Positions 23,576 through 35,042 of a stretch of 64,000 nt of DNA are shown here, in pieces (the first letter of the stretch is position 1; every line of letters begins with the position of its first letter). Origin of the DNA: Letharia columbiana (Eukaryota > Ascomycota > Lecanoromycetes > Lecanorales > Parmeliaceae); contig NW_023501167.1 in NCBI RefSeq assembly GCF_014066305.1, forward strand, positions 62,001 through 126,000. Reading direction: 5' to 3'. A program made the translations under genes and the position numbers. A model generated the notes under the pieces. That model did not search any database. It was not told where the DNA came from and saw only the letters and a list, made by a program, of their open reading frames with translations.

Positions 23576-23824
23576 ACAGGCACATATGTGCGGAGAGAGG
23601 CGCGCTAAGGCCTAATTAGGAAGGTGTAATAACTGCCTATAAAAAACAGAGAAAGGCCATGTCCTTATGGCAAGAAGTATCGAAATACCGGAAAGAAATG
23701 GAGACAACGTGCTAATTAGTGGTGTGAATCCCACAATATCTTCTGTCGTAGTGAAATTTTTCGAATAATGAAATAGCTGTAGATATCGGACGGTTTTAAT
23801 TCGTCCAAATATGTATCGTTCCGG

Positions 23825-24400
23825 AGTGATGATTTGATGTGGAACCGTGGAGAGCATATGACGTGGGATCTTGGAGAGCTGAGCCGTGTTCTTGACGATG
23901 GTGGTCTTGTTGCCGCTTGGTTTCTCCGCAGTGTTCTCCGCATTTGCCTGTTGTAGTTCTTCCTCCTACTTCTTAATGTAGTGGGGATGATAGGCTAAGT
24001 TGCAGTGGTGTTCTCCGCTTGCTGAGTGATGATTTGATGTGGAACCGTGGAGAGCATATGACGTGGGATCTTGGAGAGCTGAGCCGTGTTCTTGACGATG
24101 GTGGCCTTGTTGCCGCTTGGTTTCTCCGCAGTGTTCTCCGCATTTGCCTGTTGTAGTTCCTCCTCTTACTCCTTAATGTAGTGGGGATGATAGGCCAAGT
24201 TGTAGTGGTGTTCTCCGCTTGCTGAGTGATGATTTGATGTGGAACCGTGGAGAGTATATGACGTATGACGTGGGATCTCGGAGAGCTGAGCCGTGTTCTT
24301 GACGATGGTGGCCTTGTTGCCGCTTGGTTTCTCCGCAGTGTTCTCCGTAGTGTTCTCCGCAGTGTTCTCCGCATTTGCCTGTTGTAGTTCCTCCTCTTGC
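23825..24400. repeat. 200-bp tandem repeat, about 2.9 units
   Basis: The marker AGTGATGATTTGATGTGGAA recurs at 23,825, 24,025 and 24,225, an exact 200-bp period. Units are nearly identical. The third has small expansions: GACGTATGACGT and three extra GTGTTCTCCGC-type units near 24,335-24,375. The minus strand of the array is partly open and would encode Arg/Thr-rich or Glu/Asn/Thr-rich repeats depending on frame. Confidence 0.92.
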
Positions 24401-25145
24401 TTCTTCTCTTGTAGAGTATTAGACTAAGTGGTTAGCTGAATGGCTGACTGAGTGGATTACTGAGCTGATAGGGTAGGTAGTGTTGACTGAGCGGCTGGTC
24501 GAGTAGTATGTAGGGGAGGACGATGGCTGTGAATCCGTTCGGGCTCTTTTTAAGGGTCTTTTAACGCGTTTATGAGCAGTAGTAGGTAGCTGTTGGGCTC
24601 GCTTGCGGCCTCGATTGCCAGCAGTAGCGGATTCGCGTTAGTAGGGGCTCTAAGAGGCGGGCAAAAGGGGTGTACGTGCCTGAAGCGTTTAGTAACGTTT
24701 CCGCGAGGGGTACCGAGGACGATTGTGTTTATATTGGTGGAATTGATAGAATTGGTAGAGTGGTGGAAGAATAATGGTTACACAAACAAACAGGTGGAAG
24801 GATTATTATCCGATCCCGGACGCGTCTGGTGTGACTACCATATTTGAATGTTCATTTCATCCACCAATAGTAGGCCAAACTTCATTATTTTTACAGCGTT
24901 AGAAAGCGCAAAGCGAGCTCTACAATTTGAGGAATTATGAAGTAACTGTATGTATCGCAAGCTGAGTACTTCAAAGTGTAAAACTTCTATATACAAATTT
25001 TTGATGAGGGAGGCGCGGGAGGGCTACCGGGCTAACTCAGCCGGTCTAACTAAAGAGCGTAGTGACCCTGAATTGATGATTGGCTGCACATACAAATTCA
25101 AGGTTTCCAAGCTCAGCCCTACCTTATTCTATTATATATACTAAT

Positions 25146-26844
25146 TTTAGAATTATATTATACTCTTTATAATACGATATTTTAAAATATAATTTTATCG
25201 ATATCTTTATAGTTATTAAAAAAGAAGAGTTAATTATTAAAATAAGAGATTATATTTTAAATAGCGTTAGTTATAATAATTTAATTATTATTAAAACTCG
25301 CTTATATTTAATTTTAAATATTAATTTAATAGCTATATACTTCGCGTAGAAGTCAATTTCGATTATTAATATAATTTTATTTATAATTTTATTAGATTAT
25401 AAATAGATTAAAGTTAATAGTAAGATTAATATTCTTTATAAAGCTAATATTATTTTTCTTTAAATAAATTTAAATTAAATAAAGATAGAAGTCTTCGACG
25501 ATAGTTTATTTATATTATATATTATTTAATAAAGAGAGAATATAATATTAAGTTTAAAGAATATAAATATAGTTATTAGATAATTTAAATAAAGAATAAT
25601 ATATATTAATTAAGAAATATATATAAAGTACGAGAGAAGAATTAAATTATTTATAAATAAAAAAATAAAAAATATATCTAGCGCGAAAAGTTTTAGTAAT
25701 GAAAGAAATTATATTAAAAAAAGTCGCGATATTTTAAAATTATTATTAATATAATAATCTTTTTATTCTATAGTTTAAAGTATTTTAATTTATTAAAGAA
25801 ATTATTAAGAAAAAATATATTTAACGCGAAAAGTTTTAATATATAAAAAAAGAAATATTATATTAAAAAAAGTTATAATATTTTAATATTATCGTTAGCG
25901 CGATAAGCTAATTATATTATATTTAAAGTATTTCTACTTAATAAAGAAGAAATTATCTATATATCTTAATTTATAATTATTTTATAAATTTAGAAGATTA
26001 TCGAGCTTATATTATAGTAGAATTATTATAAAGAGATCTTATAAGTAATATTCTCTTTATTAAATCGCTACTTTATTTAATACTTAATTTTATTTAGCGT
26101 TATTATAAAATAAATCTCTTACTATATAGATATTATAATAGAAAAAAAGAATATTACTATTTATTATATATAAGTCTTTAAAGAATATAGAATTTAATAT
26201 ATTTAGAAGAAGGTATCGTAGATAGAAGAGCTTTTTAATATTTAAATTAATATAATATATTTTTATAATAATATTTCTATATCTCTAACGTAAACTTTAT
26301 TTAAATATATCTTACTTATTTTTTTTCTAGATATATTATATCGATAGATTAATATAGAAGAAATCTTTTATTTATTTTCGCTATTAATATCGTTAATTTA
26401 GCTAAAAGAAGACTATTAGCTTAATCTAGCGTTTATATTTTATATCGACTATATAAGATAAATTATTATTATTATTAAATATTACGTCTTATTAATTTAA
26501 AAGATAGATAAATAATTATTTAATAGAAGGATTATAATTATATAATTTAAAGTTAAAAATCCTTTAATAGACTTTTATAAAGCTTACTTACTATACGTCT
26601 TAATACTTTTAAATTTTATTTATCTAATTTAATTCTATATCGTTTTAATCTATATCGCTTTTATACTCTATTTAAAAATTAGCTTAATCGCTATACTTAT
26701 AAATATATTTAAAAATATATTTATAAACTTTAATATTAATATAAGTTTTTATATTAATATAAGCGTTATACTTAGTCGATAAATAGAGACTATAAAGTAT
26801 TATCTAGTAATTCTACTTAGATTTATTATTTAATATCTTAATAG
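25146..26844. other. RIP-degraded DNA, unclassified
   Basis: AT-rich, no gene. An imperfect duplication of about 142-bp spacing is visible: GCGCGAAAAGTTTTAG at 25,681 and ACGCGAAAAGTTTTAAT at 25,823, each followed by AAAGAAAT-TATTAAAAAAAGT. Probably decayed transposon sequence. Confidence 0.5.
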
Positions 26845-26960
26845 TGTCGAAATGTCATTACCTAACTGAATTGGAAGGTTAGTCGAGGCGAGAAAGATTT
26901 GCCGAGGCTTAGCGACACTATATAATACTCTATAGTTAGATCTAATTAATTAAGTATTTT
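26845..26960 (+). repeat. 5' LTR-like terminal repeat of the Copia element
   Basis: Starts TGTCGAAATGTCATTACC and contains GAAAGATTTGCCGAGGCTTA; the same order recurs at 33,471-33,590 and (mutated) at 19,381. The 3' limit near GATCTAATTAATTAAG is uncertain. It is far less mutated than the internal sequence. Confidence 0.65.
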
Positions 26961-29900
26961 ATCTATTACTTTTAATAGATTATAAATTTAAATTATAAGA
27001 TATTTATTTAATATATTATTTATAAGCTAGCTAGCTTATTAATTAAGTACTTAAAAAATAAGAAAAAGCTTTATTATAATATTATATCGCTTAGCGATAT
27101 TATTATAATATTAAATATTTAATTAATTTACTTTAAGATAACTTAATAGTACTTTCTAAGCTTTATAAATCTTTAAATTATAAATTATACTTATTATATA
27201 ATAGTTATAACTCTTATAAAAACCTCGCTATTACTATCTTTAATTATTATATTAAAAAATAAAGAATTAGAATAAAGAGCTTAAATATTAAATTAATTAA
27301 AAATTTTATTAAATTAATTAATTAATTAAGCGCTTTAAATAATATTAATTTTATCTATAAAACGCTAAATCTATAAATAGAAATAATATAATTATAAAAG
27401 GGGAAGTATATAAAGAAATATTTTTATTTTTTAATTAAAATATAGCTATATTAGTTAGATAGATTATAATAAAATATTATTATATTAATACTATTAATCG
27501 CTTAATTAATAGATTATTAAATTAATAATTAAATATTTAATTAATAAAGAATATAATTATCGCGTAAGATAAAGAATATAAAGAGTTTTTAGATTTTTTA
27601 TTTAATATAGACTTTATATCTATTTAATTATCTTTAAATTTAATTATATCTTAAAAAAATTCTTTATTTAATTATATTAATTAAGATAATATTATATACT
27701 CTAAATATAATTATATATTAATATCTTCTTTTAATTAAGATAATATTAAATACTTTAAATATAATTATTTATTAATATCTTTTATAGTTTAAGATAAATT
27801 TAAAAGCTACTATAGATTATATATATCTATTATATCTTTAAATATTTTTTAAAAATAATTTTATATATTATATAATAAAGTATATATAAATAAATATATC
27901 TTTAAGTATAATTTTTCTTAATATAATTAAATATTAAATAAAGTTTAATATTAATTTAAAAAGTATTTAGAAAATTAAGAATATAATTATATATCTATTT
28001 ATCTCTTTAATAACTTTATAATTTTTAATAATTTAATTTATAAGTTATTTCTTAAATTAATTAATAGTAAGAATCTCTTTAATATTATTATATAGCTTAT
28101 TAAATTTAATTCTCTTATAAACTCTTAATTTCTTTATATTTTAAATAATATATTAAAGTTAAAATTATATTAAAAGAAATTAATTTAAATATAAAGTTTA
28201 ATAAATTATCTCTTTATATTATTAAGTTTAAAGAATCTAAAGATCTTTAAATATAATAGCGAGATATATATTAATATCTTATAATATAATATTTTATTAA
28301 ATTTATTAGAATTAAATAAAAAGATTATTTTATTATTTTTATTTTAATTAAAAATATACGCTTAACGCTAAAATTATAAGATTTATTAATATTATTAAAA
28401 ATAAAATTATTAAATAAAAGCTAAGATATAAATTAGCTATTAATATTATTTAGAGTTATCTTAATAATAATTTATTATTAAATCTAGAAAGTTAAATTAA
28501 TATTTATTTTTTATAAAAGACTATTATTATTAATAATAAGTTTAAAGATTTTAATACTCTTAATAATCTCTATTATTAGTTATTTAAGCTAAATCTTAAT
28601 TAATATAAAGATATATTAAATTTTATAGCTCGTCTTAAAGATATTTATATTAATATTATTAATATATTATTTAAATTAAAATTAAAAATTAACTTTCTTA
28701 TTTTTCTCTTTTATATCGAGTTAAATAAGATCTATAATATCTATTTTATTTATTATATTTAAAATTATAAATTAATAAATAAGATAAATATAGAGTTTAT
28801 CTTCTCGCTAAAGTATATTATTATTTAATTTATTTAGATAATTATTAATTTATCTTTTAAGCGTATTAAATTTAGCTATATCTTTATTACTTAGCGCTTT
28901 TATTATTTTATCTTAAATAATTTAAATTTTATTATTATTATTAAGTTATAGAAGAAAGTTATATCTAATTTTAATAGTTATATAATTTAAAAATAAGTTA
29001 AATATTATATTTATTATAAGAAGTATTATTATATTAAAATAAAGTATAATTAATTTAATAAAAAGAGTTAAAATAAAGATATTAACGATAATAATAATAA
29101 AGATAATATTTAAAATAATAACTTTAAATTTAATAATAAAAAGAATAAAAATAGAGATTATAAGTCTAATAAGAAGCGTTATTATAATTTTATTAATATT
29201 AAAAAAGAAATATATATTATATATATAGCTAAATTCGATAGCTCGCCTATATAATAAGCTTTAAATTATATCTATTTATAATACTTTACTTCTTATTAAA
29301 ATATTTTTATTAAATATTATTTTCTTAATCTCGCGATTAATAATATTCGTCTAATTAAAGATATTAAGAACTTTTTTATCTTTATTAATATTAATAAAGT
29401 ATATCTTAATATTATTATCGATAATAAAAAGAAGAAATTAATTCTTATTAATATTCTTTATCTTTTTAAGTTATCTCTAAATCTAATTTTTTAAAAATAA
29501 TTAATATATAATAATCTATCTATAAAATTCGTTTTAAATAATATTAAAATTAATTATTATAATATTATCGCTTAACTATAGAAAAATAATCTATATATCT
29601 TTTATATATAAAAGTTAAAATTTATATTAATATCGTTTAAAGTTAAATTAATATTTATATTAATATCTAAATAATATAATATAAAATTCGCTATATTTTA
29701 GATTATTTCGAAATATAAAAAGAAAATTAATTTAATAAATAAAGATATTTTTATTTTCGCTAAGTCTAATATCTCTAACTCTAATTTTAATTTTAACTTT
29801 AATAAAATATCTTATAAAATTAATAAAGAAACTCTTAATCTTTAATATATTTATATAAATTATTTAAGATATTAAAATATTTAAAAGCTTATTAAGTTAT

Positions 29901-32631
29901 TTAAGAGTATAAATCTTATTAAAAAGATTATAAAAATAAAGTCTTACGCTTTATATACTATTAAAAAAATAAAGAATACGTTATATAAATCTTATATTCG
30001 CCTTAAGAAAAGATTAAATAATTTAATTTATAGCGATATTTATAGTCTTATTACCCCGCGTAACTTCAATAAAGATAAATACTTTATTATCTTTCTAAAT
30101 AATTATAATAAATATTTTAAAATTAAGATTATCGAATAAAAGAGCGATATCTTTACGATCTTTAAGCGCTTTTAGCTTTATAATAAATATAGTAATTATA
30201 TTATTAAATATCTATAAAGCGATTATAAGAATAAATATAAGAATTATAATTTCGATATCTATTATATTAATTATAATATTATTTAAAAGCTAATTTAATT
30301 AGAAAATCTTAAATAAAATAAAATTATTAAATAACTTAATTAAATTCTTTTTAGTATTATTAATATTATTATAGAGAATATTAATATTAATTAAAAGTTT
30401 TAATTAAAGCTTATAATAATAATAAATTATTTTTATAATTATAGTTTTATTATAAATTATAAATTTATTTTATATAAGATTTATATTAAATATAAGTCTT
30501 ATTTAATATATATTAAATATATTAAAATTAAGAGCTTTACTATAATAAGAAAATTAGTTATTAAATAAAAGAAAGAATAATATTATATTTAAAAAGATAT
30601 TCTTATAAATTATAATAGCGATTATATTTATTAAATACTACTATTAAATAATAATATTATATATTTATTAAAAATTATATAAAATAAAAAAAAGAATAAA
30701 CTTTTATTTAATTTAATATCTTTTTAATCGCTAAATAATTTAATTATAAAAGAAAATACGCTTAGATCTATAATATCTTTCTTAATTAAAAATTTTCTTT
30801 CTATAAATATAATAAATATAAATAAACTTATTTAATTATTTAGATTTATTTTAAGATCTTTAAAGTTTATAATAACTTCTTTTAACTTCGATATAGATAT
30901 TTCTATTATTACGCCTTAATCTACCTCGATAATATAAAATAATATATTTTTATATTCTAATTATTCTTACTTAATTCTATAAAATCTCTCTTTAAACTCT
31001 CTTATATTTTATATTATAATTATTTAAATTATAAATATAAAGTTATATAAGTTAAAGATCTATAAAGAGATTATAATAAATAATTCTTTTTATAAATAAT
31101 AAAAAGGCGATATAATCGAAGAATTTAAGTCGCTAAAAGAGAATAATATTTAAACTCTTATTAATCTATTTTATAGATATATTATACTTTATAATAGATA
31201 GATTTATATCTTAAAATATAAATTTAATAATAAAGTTACTCGCTATAAGACTCGCTAAATAATATATAATTTTAAATAACGCGAAGACTTAAATTATAAT
31301 AAAATCTTTATTTTAATAATTAAGTCTATATTCTATAAAACTATCTTTATCTTAATTACTATTAAAAATTAAAATCTAAAATAAATAAATATTAAAATCG
31401 CTTTTCTCTATAAGGATATTAAAGAGGAAATCTATATAAAATAATCTATTAATTTTATCTTAAAGAAATATTCTTAATAAATTTATAAGCTTAATAAGAT
31501 ACTTTATAATTTAAAGTAATCTTTATATATATAATATAATATCTTTATTAACTATATATAAGAAATCGATTTTATCTTTATTAATATTAATTATAATATA
31601 TTTATTAATTTCGATATTAATATTATTATTACTTTATATATAAATAATATTTTTATTATTAACTCTTTTTAATCTAATATTTAATAAATTAAAAATATAT
31701 TTAATATTAAATTTAAAATAAATAATTTAAATTTTTATAATTATTATTTAAATATAATTATAATTTATAATTATATTAATTAAATATTATATTTAAATTA
31801 ATTAATCTATATTAAATAATTTCTTAAATATTATAAAATATAAAAGTTTAAATTATAATTTACTTTTATAAAGATTAGCGCGTAATTACTTTTTATTAAA
31901 AATAATTATATAATATTTATTAAGTTATTAAAAACTTATTAATTAATTATTAAATCTCTTATATATACTATATTAGATATAAGATTAAATATTATATTCG
32001 CTATATTAATAATCTTATAATATTCTTTAAATTCTATTAAAGTCTATTACGCGATTATTAAGCGTATTTTTTAATATCTTAAAATAATTATTTATTAATA
32101 TCTTATTTATAAAGATTCGCTTTAAGATTTAATTAATTATATTAATTTCGATTAAATTAATAATTATAATATTTATAAATTAATTTTAAATTATATTTAT
32201 AATTTAAAAAGTAAAATAATTAATTAATCTTTTAAGCGATAAGTTATTATTATATTATTTATTTATAAAATTAAATATATTAATTAAATTTAAATTATAA
32301 AGAAAGTTATTTAACTTTAAAAATTACTTAATTAAATTTATCTTAATAAATTACTTTAAATAATTATTATCTTTAATAATAATTAAGATATAATCGTTTT
32401 AATAAAGAATTCTTAATATTATAATTATATTAAGTATATTAATATTTAATATTATTAAATACGCGATTAAATTACTAATAATAATATAAATTTTAAATAT
32501 ATTTTTATTAATAAATAGATAGTTAATAGATTTATTAAGGCCCTATATAGAGATAAATTTAAGCTCTTTTAAGAATTTATTAATCTAAAACCTCGTCTAT
32601 AGAATAATTATTTCTTATATTTTAGCGATAT

Positions 32632-32840
32632 ACTTATTATTAAGAAAGAGTTAACTCTAATATCTTAAGAAGTATATAGATTTATATTTTAGCGATACGC
32701 TTATTATTAAGAAAGAGTTAACTTTAATATCTTAAGAGATAAATAGATTATTATTAAGAAAGAGTTAACTTTAGTATCTTAAGAGGTAAATAAATTATTA
32801 TTAAAAAGAGTTAACTTTAGTATCTTAAGGGGTAAATAAA
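32632..32840 (+). repeat. Minisatellite in Copia copy 1 (4 units, RIP-mutated)
   Basis: Units of 47-67 bp with the core TTATTAAGAAAGAGTTAACT, then ATCTTAAGAGG-type sequence. Same position in the element as at 38,789 and 53,076. Confidence 0.85.
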
Positions 32841-33470
32841 TTTCGAGTAGATTAAGTCTTTCGATCTTATTACTTATATAAGAGCCTACTTCTAATTAAT
32901 TTCTATATCTTAAATAATCTATTTAAATCGCTTATCGAGTCGCTATATTAAGCTTAATACTCTATAAACTTATTATTTTATATCGAAATAGCTATTTCTT
33001 TAGCGCTACTATTACTATCGCTATTAAATCTTTAAAGCTCTTTTAAAACGCCTTTATCTATATCTTATTTTATTAATATATTATATATAAGGCGTATATT
33101 ACTATTAGCTACTATCGCTAAGAATTAGATATCTAAAATATAATATAGTTATTTTTAGATTTCGACTTTTTACTTTATTTACCTTATTATAAATATTATA
33201 AACTTTCGATCTTTAATTAATCGATCTTTAATATATATTAAGTAAACTAAAAATAAAATTTTTAAAAAACCGCTTTAAAAAAAAAAAAAAAAAAAAATGG
33301 AATTTTTTATATGGGGTGGATGGAATTTTTCCTATATATATACCCTCTTCACCTTTATTACCCGGCGTTCGAATATAATTATTTACTCGAATAGGGGGGG
33401 TAGAGAGAGTAGAGGTATTTTTTCGTTTTTCTACTTATTTAATTTGAGCTATATTTCGAGTATATAAAAG

Positions 33471-33590
33471 TATCGAAATATATTATCTAACTAAATTAAA
33501 AGGTTTATCGAGATAAGAAAGATTTACCGAGGCTTAGCGATATATATATTCGTAATGCTCTCTGCAGTTAGATCTTTATCAATTAAGTTT
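33471..33590 (+). repeat. 3' LTR-like terminal repeat of Copia copy 1
   Basis: TATCGAAATATATTATCTAAC, then GAAAGATTTACCGAGGCTTA and GTTAGATCTTTATCAATTAA. Matches 26,845-26,960 with C-to-T and G-to-A changes. Confidence 0.65.
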
Positions 33591-34699
33591 CTAATTATAT
33601 AAAAAAAAAATAAAAAAAAAAATAATTTTAATATAATTTTTAATATAAAAATTATTAATAATTTCTATTAAACTTAAAAATTAAAATTAATATCTATTTT
33701 CTATAAAAGACTATTATCGCTAATAATAAATCTAAAAATTTCGATATTCTTAATAATCTCTATTATTAGCTATTTAAGCTAAATCTTAATTAATATAAAG
33801 ATATATTAAATTTTATAGCTCGCCTTAAAGATATTTATATTAATATTACTAATATATCATCTAAATTAAAATTAAAAACTAATTTTCTTATTTTTTTTTT
33901 TATTTATCGAGTTAGATAAGGTCTATAATATCTATTTTATCTATTATATTTAAAATTATAAGTCGATAAATAAGATAAATATAGAGCTTATCTTCTCGCT
34001 AAAGTACGCTATTATTTAATTTATTTAGATAGTTATTAACTCGTTTTCTAAGCGTATTAAATTTAGCTATATCTTTACTACTTAGCGCTCTTATTATTTT
34101 ACTCTAAATAACTTAGACTCTATTATTATTATTATTAAGTTATAAAAAAAAGTTATATCTAATTTTAATAGTTATATAATTTAAAAGTAAGTTAAGTATT
34201 ATACTTATTATAAGAAGTATTATTATATTAAAACGAAGTATAATTAACTTAGTAAAAAGAATTAAAATAAAAATATTAATAATAATAATAATAGGGGTAA
34301 TACTCGAAATAATAACTTTAAATTTAATAATAAAAAGAATAAGAATAGAAATTATTATTGAAAGTAGGATATCAGACATGTTAAAAAAGAATAATTATTA
34401 CTGAAAGACTAATTATTGATTTATGGAATATACGGATATTTATATATATAAAATAGATGGCTGATGATAGCTGATAATTACTAGCTTTAATAATATGCGA
34501 TATATATACGATAGTCGAAGGGGCTAATATTATAATACTCCTCGATAGCCCTAAAAGCTAATTCCCTAAATCTTAATATATTATATTCTATATATATTAG
34601 TTTTCAAATTTACGCTTTATATTCGAAATTAATTATTTACTCGACCTCGTTAAATTTATAAAAAACCTCGATGGAGAAAATAGGAAGAGTGCCGAGGCT

Positions 34700-34965
34700 T
34701 TTGAATGCCCGTTTCGGGACCTCGGAATAATATGAGAGTTTTTGATGTTTTGCCCTTATTGATTTGCCCGTATTGCTTCGGGACCTCGGAATAATCTGAG
34801 GGTTTTTGATATTTTGCCCGTATTGTTTCGGGACTAATAATTTGCCCGTATTGCTTCGGGACCTCGGAATAATCTGAGAGTTTTTGATTGGTTCGGGTCC
34901 TCGTATGGTATGAGGGTTTTTTATCCGTATTGATTTCGAGATCTCGGATAAAATGAGGATTTTAG
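34700..34965 (+). repeat. Degenerate tandem repeat inside the TRIM-like element
   Basis: Five to six irregular units with core TTGCCCGTATTGCTTCGGGA, followed by CCTCGGAATAATCTGAG and GTTTTTGAT. The best pair lies at about 34,762-34,815 and 34,842-34,890. Spacing varies from about 30 to 60 bp. Confidence 0.85.
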
Positions 34966-34995
34966 TTCGACATTTTTTGTGTAGGGATTAAATAA

Positions 34996-35042
34996 CGACA
35001 GCCCTCTCGTCGGTGGATACGAGCCAAAAAAATGGGCTGTCG
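34996..35042. other. Two-tier hairpin in the TRIM-like element
   Basis: CGACAGCCC at 34,996-35,004 pairs with GGGCTGTCG at 35,034-35,042 (9 bp, perfect). Inside it, CTCGT pairs with ACGAG around a GGTGGAT loop. It is the strongest inverted repeat in the element and lies in its internal region, upstream of the right LTR. Confidence 0.75.

Larger units (their letters stand above)
23422..25145. mobile_element. GC-normal island: probable young, unmutated repeat element of ~1.7 kb
   Basis: CpA and TpG are frequent here and AT content is normal, in contrast to both sides. The left end is AGTAAAGGCC and the right end CTATTATATATACTAAT; the same two termini bound the 590-bp element at 48,326-48,912, suggesting a long and a short form of one family. 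The interior has the 200-bp tandem repeat (23,825-24,400) and a 3' part (24,530-25,145) that exists as a RIP-mutated copy at 48,085-49,288. Open frames exist (minus strand 23,612-24,374, plus strand 24,593-24,847) but are repeat-derived or short, and I recognise no transposase. Confidence 0.6.
26845..33590 (+). mobile_element. Ty1/Copia retrotransposon, near full length, RIP-inactivated
   Basis: Gene order is readable through the mutations. A gag region is followed by a zinc-knuckle remnant at about 29,000-29,050 (all Cys and His now Tyr). The integrase remnant at about 29,990-30,420 reads SDIYSLITPRNF, DKYFIIFLNNYNKYF and stop-interrupted KSDIFTIFKRF. Reverse transcriptase at about 31,290-31,680 reads INIKIAFLYKDIKEEIYI, YKLNKILYNLK and LYINN in place of the YVDD box. 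Integrase before reverse transcriptase is the Copia order. A terminal repeat of about 115-120 bp begins TGTCGAAATG at 26,845 and recurs at 33,471 (TATCGAAATA). A 21-base A run at 33,277-33,297 precedes purine-rich TGGGGTGGATGGAA, a likely polypurine tract. Stops interrupt every domain, so the element is dead. Confidence 0.85.

Noticed and set aside
23612..24374. Minus-strand open frames rich in Arg/Thr (for example MRRTLRRNQAATRPP)
   Set aside because: They follow the 200-bp tandem repeat, change frame between units and show no family resemblance.
23825..24400. CRISPR-like array
   Set aside because: Units are 200 bp and contiguous without unique spacers, and the genome is fungal.
34140..34379. 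79-codon Ile/Leu-rich minus-strand open frame looking like a membrane protein
   Set aside because: It is the antisense of AT-mutated Copia gag and crosses the left LTR of the inserted element; hydrophobicity is an artefact of AT-rich codons.
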